The notes beneath the pieces are model-generated. The model worked only from the letters and a program-made list of their open reading frames with translations, was not told the origin of the DNA and ran no database searches. A DNA stretch of 64,000 bases, taken from assembly GCF_004785955.1 (NCBI RefSeq), contig NZ_SJER01000005.1, forward strand, positions 279,463 through 343,462, read 5' to 3'. Positions 38,123 to 47,052 of the stretch are shown piece by piece. Position 1 is the first letter of the stretch; every line of letters begins with the position of its first letter. The position numbers and the translations under genes were made by a program. The stretch comes from Halostella litorea (GTDB lineage: Archaea; Halobacteriota; Halobacteria; Halobacteriales; Natronoarchaeaceae).

Positions 38123-39100
38123 TCAGGCGCGGTCGTCGCCGGCCCCCACGCCCCCGGGACCGCCGTCCACGTTCACGCTCGCGGTGCCGCTCGTCTCGTC
38201 GAACACGAGGTGCTGGTGGGGGTAAGCGATCGTCACGTCGTCGGTCCCCGCGAACGCCGCCCGCAGGCGCTCGTTCACCGCCGAGCGCACCGTCAGCAGC
38301 TTGTACGGCTGCTTCGCCCAGTAGCGCAGGGTCAGCACCACGCCGTCGTCCGCGTAGTCGTCGACGTAGCACGTCGGCGCGGCCGGGTACCGCGCCGCCC
38401 CGATGCGAATGGAGGGGCCGCCCCCGACGACCGAGTCGACGTCCCTGGCGGCCCGCTCCATCAGGGTCCGGGCCGCCTCCACGTCGCTCTCGTAGGTCAC
38501 CTGCACCGACAGCGACAGGCGGGTCCGCTCGTCCTCCGCCGAGTGGTTCACGATGTCGCGTTCGCGGATCGTGGAGTTCGGGATGACGAGGAACGTGTTG
38601 TCCAGCGTCACCATCTTCGTGTACCGCAGCGTGATGTCCTCGACGTAGCCGCGCTGGCCGCGGTCGGCCAGTTCGATCATGTCGCCGATCTCGTAGGGCT
38701 GGTCCGCGAGGACGAACAGCCCGCTGATGATGCTGCTCGCGATGGGCGCGAGCGTGATGCCGATCACCGCCGAGAGGACGGTGACGGAGATGAGCACGTC
38801 GCCGGCCCGGAGGCCGACCTGGATCCCCGCCAGCGCGGCCGCCGCGAGCAACACGACGAACCGCACGCCCCGGAGGACGGTCCGCGTGACGCTCGGGCGG
38901 CGGAACCGCCGGGCGACGCTCCGGCCGACCAGGCGCACGACCAACTGTGAGACGTACCAGCCGACTGCGAGGATGACGAGCGCAACGACCGGGTCGGGGA
39001 CCGCGGTCACGGCCGACGACCACGTCCGCCGGGTCGCGGACAGCCACTCCGACACCGTCGACTGTCCGACGGCTGTCACCGCGGTCCGGCCGATCCACAT
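38123..39100 (-). CDS. MscS-family mechanosensitive channel
   Basis: A 325-residue channel protein. Transmembrane helices are visible near residues 30-52, 80-100 and 105-135; TM3 has the pattern LSAVIGITLAPIASSIISGLFVLADQPYEIGD, followed by the beta domain GYVEDITLRYTKMVTLDNTFLVIPNS and a C-terminal alpha/beta domain. A frame 52 codons longer exists, but it would overlap the divergent PAC2 start and is not membrane-like. A TATA-like block (CCTTATCTCG on the minus strand, about 39126-39135) fits ATG 39100. It is expected to act in osmotic protection. Confidence 0.85.
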   Translation of the reverse strand: MWIGRTAVTAVGQSTVSEWLSATRRTWSSAVTAVPDPVVALVILAVGWYVSQLVVRLVGRSVARRFRRPSVTRTVLRGVRFVVLLAAAALAGIQVGLRAGDVLISVTVLSAVIGITLAPIASSIISGLFVLADQPYEIGDMIELADRGQRGYVEDITLRYTKMVTLDNTFLVIPNSTIRERDIVNHSAEDERTRLSLSVQVTYESDVEAARTLMERAARDVDSVVGGGPSIRIGAARYPAAPTCYVDDYADDGVVLTLRYWAKQPYKLLTVRSAVNERLRAAFAGTDDVTIAYPHQHLVFDETSGTASVNVDGGPGGVGAGDDRA

Positions 39101-39254
39101 ACCCGACACGAACCCGCCCCACGAGATAAGGATTTGGACGGCGGCGACCCGCCGGGCCGTTCGCCGCCGGGCGTCGTGGGGACGCCCCGGGCCGAGCGCG
39201 GCCGGGGAGCGCCCCGACGGCCAGTATGAAATACCGCCGGCACGTAGGTGACCC

Positions 39255-39992
39255 ATGGTTCGAGACAGCGACAGCGCGTTCCGGGTCGCCGAGCCGAGTT
39301 CGCCGTCGTCGACGGTGGTCGCCGGCTTCTCGACGTTCGGGCTCGCGGGGCTGACGGCCGTCGACTACCTCGCCGACCACCTCGACCTGGAGGCCCGCGG
39401 CCACGTCACCGCCGAGGGGGTGCCGACCATCACCCCGTTCGAGGCGGGCCGGCCGCGCCACCCGACGCGGTTCCTCTCGCGCGACGGCGTGGACGCGACC
39501 CTGCTCCTCTCCGAGCAGTTCGTCCCGCTCCCGCTGGCGGACGAACTGGGGCGCACCCTGCTCGACTGGATGGCCGGGGCGGGCGTCGAGGAGGTGACGG
39601 TGCTGGCGGGCGTGCCGGTCGCGCACGGCCCCGACGACCACCGGACGTTCTACGTCGCCACCGACGACTACCGCGAGCACCGCCTCGCCGAGTCGGACGT
39701 GCCGCCGATGGGGAACGGCTTCCTCGACGGCGTCAACGCGGCGCTGCTCGAACGCGGCATGGAGAGCGACCTCCGGGTCGGCGTCCTCGTCACGCCGGTC
39801 CACGCGCAGGCACCGGACGCCGAGGCGGCGCTGCGCCTGCTGGAGACGCTCGGCGCCCTGTACCCGATCGATTTCGACACCGGCCCGCTCCGGGAGTTCG
39901 CGGACGGCCTCCAGCAGTACTACACCGAACTCTCCGAGCGCCTCGACCGGTCCGAACCCGCCGACCGCCCGGAGGACAGGATGTACATGTAG
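39255..39992 (+). CDS. PAC2-family proteasome assembly chaperone
   Basis: A 245-residue PAC2 protein. STVVAGFSTFGLAGLTAVDYLADHL and EVTVLAGVPVAHG are the core of the fold. The last residues are RMYM, which fits the C-terminal HbYX motif (hydrophobic-Tyr-any) used to dock into pockets of the proteasome alpha ring. Archaeal homologues bind proteasomes this way (established for PbaA-type proteins). ATG 39255 lies about 25-28 bases after a TATA-like TATGAAATAC (39224-39233), so the message is probably leaderless. Confidence 0.85.
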   Translation: MVRDSDSAFRVAEPSSPSSTVVAGFSTFGLAGLTAVDYLADHLDLEARGHVTAEGVPTITPFEAGRPRHPTRFLSRDGVDATLLLSEQFVPLPLADELGRTLLDWMAGAGVEEVTVLAGVPVAHGPDDHRTFYVATDDYREHRLAESDVPPMGNGFLDGVNAALLERGMESDLRVGVLVTPVHAQAPDAEAALRLLETLGALYPIDFDTGPLREFADGLQQYYTELSERLDRSEPADRPEDRMYM

Positions 39993-40035
39993 CGGCCCGA
40001 AACCGTCGAACCCACCGACGGCCGGACCGCCGGAT

Positions 40036-40086
40036 GAAACTCGGTTTCGAAACGGTGTGCAACTCGCCTTTCAGTAAACGATTTAC
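40036..40086. promoter_or_regulatory. Palindromic sites upstream of the TrmB-type regulator gene
   Basis: GTTTCGAAAC (40044-40053) is a perfect palindrome and lies within GAAAC-TCG-GTTTC (40036-40048). GTAAA-CGA-TTTAC (40074-40086) is a second symmetric site that overlaps the TATA-like TTTACC about 25 bases before the ATG at 40110. The second is well placed for autoregulation. Confidence 0.45.
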
Positions 40087-40109
40087 CCTAGAACGATAGT
40101 GACGGTTAC

Positions 40110-41171
40110 ATGGCTACGGACGACCTCCGCTCGACGATGGAGCAGGTCGGGGAGCGGTTCAACCTCGGCGAGTACGAGATAGACGCCTACCTCGCGGTGC
40201 TGGAACACGGGCAGTTGACCGCAAGCGAGATAGCGGAGAAGACCGAGATCCCCCAGCCCCGCGTGTACGACACGGTGCGGAGCCTGAGCGACCGCGGGCT
40301 GGTCGAACTGCGGGAGTCCCGCCCGATGAAGATCATCGCGGTCGACCCCGAGGACGCGTACGCCGACGTGCAGTCCTCGCTGTCGGGGATGGTGTCGGAA
40401 CTGGAGTCGCGGTACCAGGCCCCGGCCCGCGAGACCGAGGCGGTGTCGCTGGTGAAATCGCGCTCGACGATCCTCCGTTACCTCTCGGAGGTGATAGACG
40501 AGGCGGAGTACGAACTCGCGCTCTCGATGACGCCCGAACTGCTGGAGCGGTTCGAGGACGACCTGGCGGCGGCGCGCGAGGACGGCGTCAGCGTCGAGTT
40601 GCTCCTGACGCCCGCCGCCGGCGCGCCCGACCCCGAGGAGTTCGACTACCTGCGGGTCGCCACGACGGCCCGCGCCCGCCGCGGCATCACGACGCCGGTG
40701 ATCGCCGTCGCGGACGGGGAGTACTCCATCTACGCCACGCAGGACGCGCTCCGGGACGACCAGGACCGCTACGGCGTCATCTTCAACCGCTCGGCGCTCG
40801 GCTTCCTGGTGTCCGGCTTCTTCGGCACCGTCCTCTGGACGACCGCCGCGAAGACGCTGGCCGCGGACGGCGAGGACCGGGCGTTCCCGCGGCGGTACGC
40901 CTCCATCCGGCGCTGCGTCAAACATCTCATCGAGGCCGGCGGCGAGTTCTACGCGACGATCCAGGGCCGGGACGTCGAGACCGGGGAGTCGCGGATCGTC
41001 CGCGGGAAGGTCGCCGACATCGCCTTCGAGGCCAGCGAGGAGGTCGCCGCGCTCACCGTCGAGACGGAGGACGGCCGGGTCGACATCGGCGGGCAGGTCG
41101 CGGCCTTCGAGGACATCGAGGCCTACGAGATCCGCATCGGCCGGGACGAGCCGCCGGAGTACAAGCCGTAG
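40110..41171 (+). CDS. TrmB-family transcriptional regulator
   Basis: A 353-residue regulator. The N-terminal winged HTH is [50 protein letters not shown], a textbook TrmB pattern (residues 18-68). A coiled segment follows, then a phospholipase D-like sensor region ([33 protein letters not shown]) and a C-terminal beta domain with [19 protein letters not shown]. Haloarchaeal TrmB proteins bind sugars and switch genes between glycolysis and gluconeogenesis. It lies directly before a Gfo/Idh dehydrogenase, a natural target. Confidence 0.88.
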   Translation: MATDDLRSTMEQVGERFNLGEYEIDAYLAVLEHGQLTASEIAEKTEIPQPRVYDTVRSLSDRGLVELRESRPMKIIAVDPEDAYADVQSSLSGMVSELESRYQAPARETEAVSLVKSRSTILRYLSEVIDEAEYELALSMTPELLERFEDDLAAAREDGVSVELLLTPAAGAPDPEEFDYLRVATTARARRGITTPVIAVADGEYSIYATQDALRDDQDRYGVIFNRSALGFLVSGFFGTVLWTTAAKTLAADGEDRAFPRRYASIRRCVKHLIEAGGEFYATIQGRDVETGESRIVRGKVADIAFEASEEVAALTVETEDGRVDIGGQVAAFEDIEAYEIRIGRDEPPEYKP

Positions 41172-41232
41172 CCGGCGCGAGCGCCGATCCGAACCTGAAG
41201 AGTTAAACGCGGCAACGGGTGATGCTTAACCA

Positions 41233-42327
41233 ATGACGGAGAGTTCCGCTCCACGGGTGGGGATCGTCGGTCTCGGCAACATCGGGCAGTACCACGTCGA
41301 CCGGCTCCGCGAACTCGGCGCGAACGTCGTCGGCGGGATGGACATCGACGCGACGGCGCGGTCCCACTTCACCGACACGTACGGGATCGCCGCCTACGAC
41401 GACCACGAGGACCTGTTCGACGTGGCCGAGGCCGTCATCGTCACGACGCCGAACAAGTACCACGAGCAGTACGCGACCGACGCGCTCGCGGCGGGGCTGG
41501 ACGTGTTGCTGGAGAAGCCACTCGCCCACTCCGTCGAGAGCGCCGAGCGCATCGCCGCCGCCGCCGAGCGGGCCGACGGGTTCTGCATGGCCGGGTTCAA
41601 CAACCGCTACGCGAACCCCGTCGAGGCGATCAAGGGCCACCAGGCCGAGGGCCGGTTCGGCGACGTTCGCCACGTCGAGGCGAACTACATCCGCCGACGG
41701 GGGATCCCCGGCCGCGGGTCGTGGTTCACGTCGAAGGAAGTCGCCGGCGGCGGCGCGCTCATCGACATCGGCGTCCACGCCATCGACCTCGCGCTGTACT
41801 TCCTCGATTTCCCCGAGGTCGTCGAGGTGACCGGCCAGACCAGGGCGCAGTTCGGCGACCGCGACAAGTACTCCTTCATCGAGATGTGGGGCGAGGACAT
41901 CGGGCCCGAGGGGTTCGACGTCGACGACTCCGCGAGCGCGTTCATCCGGTGTGCCGACGGCTCGACGGTCTCGCTGGAGGTGGCGTGGGCGACGAACCGC
42001 GAGAGCAGTCAGGACTTCGTCCTGCGGGGCACGGAGGCCGGCGCGAAGTTCGACAAGTCGACCGGCGACCTCACCGTCTACGAGTCGAGCGACGTCGGGA
42101 CGGACCAGTTGACCGACGCGGAGGTCGAGACCCGCCCCAACGACGCGCACAAGTCCGAGCAGGAGGCGTTCCTCTCGGCCGTCGAGCGCGGCGAAGCGCC
42201 CGAGCGGAACACGATGGAGCAGGCCCTGACCGTCCAGCGCGTCATCGACGGCATCTATCGGTCCAGCGAGCGGGGCGAAGCCGTCTCGCTCCGCTCGGTC
42301 GAGGGCCCGGACGCGCAGGTCGAGTGA
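41233..42327 (+). CDS. Gfo/Idh/MocA family dehydrogenase
   Basis: A 364-residue NAD(P)-dependent dehydrogenase of sugars or polyols. The Rossmann motif is VGIVGLGNIGQYHVDRLREL; LLEKPLAHSVESAERI holds the conserved Lys of the EKP motif; IDIGVHAIDLALYFLDFPEVVEV carries the catalytic His of the GGGALxDxGxHxxD motif. The AT-rich TTAAACGCGGCAACGGG-type DNA just upstream lies near 41203-41225. Its place after a TrmB regulator and before a sugar isomerase suggests sugar or inositol breakdown. The substrate cannot be read. Confidence 0.85.
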   Translation: MTESSAPRVGIVGLGNIGQYHVDRLRELGANVVGGMDIDATARSHFTDTYGIAAYDDHEDLFDVAEAVIVTTPNKYHEQYATDALAAGLDVLLEKPLAHSVESAERIAAAAERADGFCMAGFNNRYANPVEAIKGHQAEGRFGDVRHVEANYIRRRGIPGRGSWFTSKEVAGGGALIDIGVHAIDLALYFLDFPEVVEVTGQTRAQFGDRDKYSFIEMWGEDIGPEGFDVDDSASAFIRCADGSTVSLEVAWATNRESSQDFVLRGTEAGAKFDKSTGDLTVYESSDVGTDQLTDAEVETRPNDAHKSEQEAFLSAVERGEAPERNTMEQALTVQRVIDGIYRSSERGEAVSLRSVEGPDAQVE

Positions 42328-42479
42328 CGGAGGGGACGCTCACCCGCGGTCCGACGTTTGCGAATTCCGAACTAACAGCCCGACAGCGGCCGCCGTAACG
42401 CCGCCTTACTTCCGGAACCGCCCGAAACGGAGCGCAACGACTCGCCCGGTTTATTCCCCGATCCGCGAATGGGGCGACC

Positions 42480-43664
42480 ATGAAACGGAAGGCGGTCTGG
42501 GTCGGCCTCGCGGTCGTGGTGCTCACGCTGCTCGTCGCCGTCGCGGTGCCGGCGCTGGCGCAGTTGCCGACGGAGGAGGACGTGTACGCACAGGAGGGAG
42601 CGGGGAACAGCACGCAGCAGTCGGCGTGCCAGTACCAACAGTTGTACGAAAACACCAGCCCGGCGGTCGTGCAGGTGCTGAGCGACGGCGGGCAGGGCTC
42701 GGGCTTCGTCTTCGCGCAGGACAACGGGACGAGCTACGTCGTGACGAACGAACACGTCGTCGCGGGCGTCGGCCCGAGCGGCGAAGTCGACGAGGGTGAG
42801 CGCGAGACCGACACCGTCGACGTCCGGTTCGCCGACGGGGCCGTCCGCTCCGGCAACGTCACGGGCACGGACGTGTACACCGACCTGGCCGTCGTGCAGG
42901 TGAACGACACGCCCGAGGGCGTCGAGTCCATCCCCGTGGCCGAGGAGAGCCCGCCGATCGGCCAGCGGGTCGCCGCGCTCGGCAGCCCGTTCGGGCTGGA
43001 GGGGACGATGACCCACGGCATCGTCAGCGGCGTCAACCGGTCGATGCCGACGGGTGCCGGGTTCTCGATCCCGGACACCGTCCAGACCGACGCGTCGATA
43101 AACCCTGGCAACAGCGGCGGCCCGCTCGTCAGCTGTGACGGCGAGGTCGTCGGCGTGAACCGCGCCGGCGGCGGGGACAACATCGGCTTCGCCGTCTCCC
43201 CGGCGCTGGTCGGGCGCGTCGTCCCCGAACTCATCGACAACGGGAGCTACGACCACCCGTACCTCGGTGTCGGGACCGTCCCGGTGACGCCCGCAGTGGC
43301 CGAGGCGAATGGCCTGAACGCGAGCGAGGGCGTGCTCGTCGTCGGAACCGCCTCCGACGGGCCGGCCGACGGCGTCCTCGTCGGGAGCAACGACACGGAA
43401 ACGGTCGACGGGCAGCAGGTGCCCGTCGGCGGGGACGTTATCGTCGCAGTTGACGGCCAGACGGTCGCCTCCCAGGAGAGCCTCGGCAGCTACCTCGCCC
43501 GGGAGACGGCCCCCGGCGAGGAGGTGGAACTAACCGTGATCCGCGACGGTAACCGGACGACGGTGAACGTGACGCTCGGGGAGCGCCCCCGGGCGGGCAC
43601 GGTGATGGGATCGGTCGCACAGCCTGCGGACGCGACGGCCGACATCGCCGCGCGACCCCCCTGA
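42480..43664 (+). CDS. HtrA/DegP-like exported serine protease with PDZ domain
   Basis: A 394-residue protease. A Sec-type hydrophobic leader (residues 5-27, ending ALA) is followed by a trypsin domain with the full catalytic triad: His92 in VTNEHVVAG, Asp135 in VYTDLAVVQ and Ser212 in NPGNSGGPL. A PDZ domain spans roughly residues 258-375 (GVGTVPVTPAVAEANGLNASEGVLVV...VAVDGQTVASQESLGSYLARE). Such proteins degrade or refold damaged surface proteins. It lies 152 bases after the dehydrogenase; TTTATTCCCCG (about 42450-42460) is a TATA candidate. Confidence 0.9.
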   Translation: MKRKAVWVGLAVVVLTLLVAVAVPALAQLPTEEDVYAQEGAGNSTQQSACQYQQLYENTSPAVVQVLSDGGQGSGFVFAQDNGTSYVVTNEHVVAGVGPSGEVDEGERETDTVDVRFADGAVRSGNVTGTDVYTDLAVVQVNDTPEGVESIPVAEESPPIGQRVAALGSPFGLEGTMTHGIVSGVNRSMPTGAGFSIPDTVQTDASINPGNSGGPLVSCDGEVVGVNRAGGGDNIGFAVSPALVGRVVPELIDNGSYDHPYLGVGTVPVTPAVAEANGLNASEGVLVVGTASDGPADGVLVGSNDTETVDGQQVPVGGDVIVAVDGQTVASQESLGSYLARETAPGEEVELTVIRDGNRTTVNVTLGERPRAGTVMGSVAQPADATADIAARPP

Positions 43665-43694
43665 TTTTTCCCCGGGGTCGCCGAAACGGTAGCC

Positions 43695-44663
43695 ATGGAG
43701 ATCGGCGTCCACACACCACCGCTGTACGGCGAACCGCTGTCCGACGCGCTGGCGTATCTGAACGGTATCGGCGTCGACGCCGTCGAGCCCGGCGTCGGCG
43801 GCCACCCGGGCGACACGCACCTCCCGCGGGCCGAGTACCTCGACGACGAGGAGGCCCAGGCGGAACTGAAGGGGCTGCTGTCCGAACACGACATGCACAT
43901 CAGCGCGCTCGCGACGCACAACAACCCCATCCACCCGGACGAGGCGACCGCGGAGGAAGCCGACCGCGAACTGCGCGAGGCCATCGAACTGGCCGCCCAG
44001 CTCGACGTGGACGCCGTCACGACGTTCTCCGGGCTGCCGGCCGGCGGGCCGAACGACGAGGTGCCCAACTGGATCACCGCGCCGTGGCCCAACGAGCACG
44101 CGGAGGCCCTGGAGTACCAGTGGGAGGAGGTCGCGGTCCCGTACTGGTCGGAGATAGCCGAGTTCGCCGACGACCACGGGGTGAACGTCGCCATCGAGAT
44201 GCACCCGAACATGCTCGTGTACGAGCCCCACGGCCTGCTGCGGCTGCGGGAGGCGACCAACGAGCGGATCGGCGCGAACTTCGACCCCTCCCACCTCTAC
44301 TGGCAGGGGATCGACGTGACCGACGCCGTCCGCCTGCTCGGCGAGCGCGACGCGATCCACCACTTCCACGCCAAAGACACGAAGGTGTACGACGCCAACG
44401 CCCGCGAGAAGGGCGTGCTCGACACGACCCCCTACACCGACGAGGCCGACCGCTCGTGGCTGTTCCGCTCGATCGGCTACGGCCACGGCGAGGAACACTG
44501 GAAGGACCTCGTCTCGACGCTCCGCATGGTCGGCTACGACGGGACGCTCTCGATCGAACACGAGGACTCGCTGACGAGTTCCCGGGAAGGGCTGGAGAAG
44601 GCCGTCGACGTGCTCTCGCGGGCCGTCTTCCAGACGACCCCCGGCGACGCCCACTGGGTCTAG
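43695..44663 (+). CDS. Sugar phosphate isomerase/epimerase (xylose isomerase-like TIM barrel)
   Basis: A 322-residue AP endonuclease 2-type TIM barrel. VEPGVGGHPGDTHLPRAEYL, DAVTTFSGLPAGGPNDEV, VNVAIEMHPNMLVYEPHGLL (metal-binding Glu), IGANFDPSHLYWQGID (Asp-His) and IHHFHAKDTKVYD (His-x-Lys) are the standard ligands. SIEHEDSLTSSREGLEKA closes the barrel. The family includes inositol and sugar isomerases; a role with the Gfo/Idh genes is inferred. It is convergent with the DUF5305 gene, three bases apart. Confidence 0.85.
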   Translation: MEIGVHTPPLYGEPLSDALAYLNGIGVDAVEPGVGGHPGDTHLPRAEYLDDEEAQAELKGLLSEHDMHISALATHNNPIHPDEATAEEADRELREAIELAAQLDVDAVTTFSGLPAGGPNDEVPNWITAPWPNEHAEALEYQWEEVAVPYWSEIAEFADDHGVNVAIEMHPNMLVYEPHGLLRLREATNERIGANFDPSHLYWQGIDVTDAVRLLGERDAIHHFHAKDTKVYDANAREKGVLDTTPYTDEADRSWLFRSIGYGHGEEHWKDLVSTLRMVGYDGTLSIEHEDSLTSSREGLEKAVDVLSRAVFQTTPGDAHWV

Positions 44664-44666
44664 CGG

Positions 44667-45821
44667 CTACAGCTCCTCCCAGGCGTCGTCGCTGTCCGGG
44701 TCGGGGGCGTTCTCCATCATCGCGCCCGCATCCGCACCGGGGGCACCGTCGCCGCCCGCCGGCCCCTCGCCGGCCGGACCGGCGTCTATCGCGCCGACGT
44801 CCGGCCACGCCATCTGGTCCCACGATCCCTCGCGGGAGTAGTAGTAGATCATGTCGCCGTCGATGACGGCGTACAGCTCCGACCGCTGGTCGTAGATGAC
44901 GCGCTGGTTCCCGTCGATGGCGACGTCGACGACGTCCTCGAGCGTGTCGAGCTGGACGTGTTCCTTGTCGACCCACATCGGGATCGAGCCACAGGAGATC
45001 CACTCGTCGTGGCGGCGGCGGTGGATCTCCTCGCGGATCGCGCCGACGTCGACGGCGTCCTCGCGCCCCCGCCAGAGCACCGCGCCGACGGCGAACGCGC
45101 CGACGCTGCCGCCGAACAGCGACAGCAGGAGGCCGTAGTCGGGTTCGGCCTCCGTCTCGCGGGTGACCGGCGTGCTGTGCCGCCGGGACGACGACAGGTC
45201 GCCGTCGACCCAGTAGGCGTTCTCGGTGACGCGAAACGGCGCGTCCGCCGTCAGTTCGCCGGCGTAGTCGCCGGTGTCGTACGTCGTCGTGACGTGGAGC
45301 CTGACGGCGAGGCTCCCGACGTTCGAGAGCCGCTGGGAGGTGTTTTCGAGCCGCTCGTCGAGTTCGCGCACGTCGACGGTCGCGTTCGTCCGGGCGGTGC
45401 CGCCGGCGGCGGTCGTCGTCTCCTCGACGAGCACGGTCTCGTTGCGCCAGAACGTCTCCTCGTCGGCGACCGCCCGCAGTTCGAGGGCGACCCGGTGTGT
45501 CACCTCCGTCCCTTCGGGCGCGCGCGTGGTCGGGGTGACGGTGAGGACGGGCGTGTCGTTGACGAGGTAGCGCGCCTGGTTCTCAAGTTCGGACTCGTAC
45601 TCCCACACCGAGTCCCGGTCGGTCACGACCGCGCTGGTGTCGACCCCCGTATCGACGGTCTGGACGTTCCGGGACTCGGTGACGGTGTCGGTGTCCGAGG
45701 TCGCGACGACCGCGCCGGCCGCGACCAGCGCCACGACGCCCAGTACCACGCAGGCGACGGCGAGTTCGCGGCCGTACCGGGCCGTGACCAGCCGGACGCG
45801 CGGCGGGAAGAGATCGCTCAC
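44667..45821 (-). CDS. DUF5305-type membrane protein, last gene of the signal peptidase operon
   Basis: A 384-residue protein. A transmembrane helix (about residues 19-42) is followed by an outer domain rich in Thr and Val (residues 45-230, RVALELRAVADEETFWRNETVLVEE), a second helix at about 232-250 and a cytoplasmic tail ending in an Asp/Gly/Ala/Pro-rich stretch. The tail has a small beta domain (DEWISCGSIPMWVDKEHVQLDTLEDVVDVAIDGNQRVIYDQRSELYAVIDGDMIYYYS). It starts at GTG 45821, overlapping a 25-codon ORF by GTGA. DUF5305 genes often follow archaeal signal peptidases of this type. Confidence 0.75.
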   Translation of the reverse strand: MSDLFPPRVRLVTARYGRELAVACVVLGVVALVAAGAVVATSDTDTVTESRNVQTVDTGVDTSAVVTDRDSVWEYESELENQARYLVNDTPVLTVTPTTRAPEGTEVTHRVALELRAVADEETFWRNETVLVEETTTAAGGTARTNATVDVRELDERLENTSQRLSNVGSLAVRLHVTTTYDTGDYAGELTADAPFRVTENAYWVDGDLSSSRRHSTPVTRETEAEPDYGLLLSLFGGSVGAFAVGAVLWRGREDAVDVGAIREEIHRRRHDEWISCGSIPMWVDKEHVQLDTLEDVVDVAIDGNQRVIYDQRSELYAVIDGDMIYYYSREGSWDQMAWPDVGAIDAGPAGEGPAGGDGAPGADAGAMMENAPDPDSDDAWEEL

Positions 45822-45895
45822 CGGGCCACACCCCCGTCAGCCTCGGCGTTCGGCCCGCGGTCGGTCGTCTCGTAGGTGTCTTCGTTCTCGGTCAT
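45818..45895 (-). CDS. 25-residue ORF coupled to signal peptidase and DUF5305
   Basis: A short acidic ORF (MTENEDTYETTDRGPNAEA followed by six residues) begins six bases after the signal peptidase stop and ends in a GTGA overlap with the DUF5305 start. It has haloarchaeal codon and amino-acid use. The tight fit on both sides argues for real translation, either as a peptide or as a coupling leader. It has no recognised family and could still be chance. Confidence 0.5.
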   Translation of the reverse strand: MTENEDTYETTDRGPNAEADGGVAR

Positions 45896-45901
45896 GAGTG
45901 G

Positions 45902-47029
45902 TCACAGTCCAAGTCGGCGTCTGAGTCGGTCGGTCACTGACCGGTCGCTCCCGGCGGACCGCAGCCGCTGGTCCCGCAGGCCGACGCCAAGCGCCACGAG
46001 CAGCGTCACCGCCGAGACGACGACGCCGTCGACGGCCGCGATGGCGACCCACGGGTGGATGTCGTGGAGCGCCACGAGCAGGCCCGCCGGGAGGACCGCG
46101 ACGTACCGACGCTCGGACACGTCGCGGTAGGTGACGCCCTGGGTCGCCGGCCCCTGCAGGGTGAGGTCCGTCGTCGCGGTGCCGCCGCTTTCCACCGTCG
46201 CCCGGCGGTCCGCGACGGTCACGCCGTCGCTGGCCGGGTCGACCACGGCCACCGTCGGCACCATGCCGTCGTTCGCGATCCGGTACTCGACGGTGGTCTC
46301 GCCGCCGGGTTCGACGATAAGCGGGTCGTCGCCCGTCTGTTCGGCCCCCAGCACCGCGTACTCGGTCGTCCCCGAGGGCATCGTCATCGCCGCCGTCGTC
46401 GGCACGACGACCACGAGCAGGAGGAGGCCGAACAGCAACCGCCGGTCGAGCACGTTGGGGCGGCTCCGTTCCCGGGTCGTCGGCCGCTTCTTCGCCCCGG
46501 TGAGCCCGGCGACGACGAAAAGCACCGCGCCGGCCACGAGGAGCACCCCGCCGACGCTGTCGCTCGACGACGCCGTCCCCGTGACGTCGGTGACGACCCC
46601 CCGGACGCCGTCGACGGCCGTGCCGAGATGGGGGATGGTGACGACGCTGCCGCCGACCTGCAGCGCCTTCGCGCGTATCTGCCGGTCGGAGACCGGCGGC
46701 TCACCCCCGTCCTGGTCGGTGAAGGGGTTGTTGTCGCCCTTCGTCACGTACCCCTCCGGGGTCCGGTCGACGACGCGGTGAGTCGTCAGGCCGCCGCCGT
46801 GGAGCTGCTGGGCCTCGAACACGACCACGTCGCCCTCCTCGACGTCGCCCGTCACCGCCGTCGGCACGACCACGAACCCGTCGCCCGCCGCGATCTCCGA
46901 CTCCATGCTGTCGGTCGTCACGTACCCGAGCAGGATCGGCTGCCCGATCGCCTGCCCGAGCAGGAGGGAGACGAGCGCGACGATCAGGAGGACTTCGACG
47001 GCACTTCTGGCGGCGGCGCGGAGGGTCAC
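45902..47029 (-). CDS. Signal peptidase I, archaeal (SipW/Sec11-type), with long C-terminal extension
   Basis: A 375-residue S26 peptidase. An N-terminal helix (residues 9-33) is followed by the catalytic Ser41 in TTDSMESEIAAGD, and His84 in LTTHRVVDRT, which replaces the bacterial Lys, plus Asp99 in VTKGDNNPF; this Ser-His-Asp set is that of Sec11/SipW enzymes. A normal archaeal enzyme ends near residue 180. Here further helices (about 157-175 and 193-215), an outer beta domain of about 90 residues (EYAVLGAEQTGDDPLIVEPGGETTVEYRIANDG) and a last helix pair follow. It starts 23 bases after the CARDB gene, in an operon. Confidence 0.9.
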   Translation of the reverse strand: MTLRAAARSAVEVLLIVALVSLLLGQAIGQPILLGYVTTDSMESEIAAGDGFVVVPTAVTGDVEEGDVVVFEAQQLHGGGLTTHRVVDRTPEGYVTKGDNNPFTDQDGGEPPVSDRQIRAKALQVGGSVVTIPHLGTAVDGVRGVVTDVTGTASSSDSVGGVLLVAGAVLFVVAGLTGAKKRPTTRERSRPNVLDRRLLFGLLLLVVVVPTTAAMTMPSGTTEYAVLGAEQTGDDPLIVEPGGETTVEYRIANDGMVPTVAVVDPASDGVTVADRRATVESGGTATTDLTLQGPATQGVTYRDVSERRYVAVLPAGLLVALHDIHPWVAIAAVDGVVVSAVTLLVALGVGLRDQRLRSAGSDRSVTDRLRRRLGL

Positions 47030-47052
47030 TGTCGGATAATGTCAATCGACGG

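Noticed and set aside
39101..39256. Longer start for the MscS gene at 39256
   Set aside because: It would overlap the PAC2 start and add a Pro/Arg-rich stretch unlike MscS; a TATA-like box supports the internal ATG at 39100.
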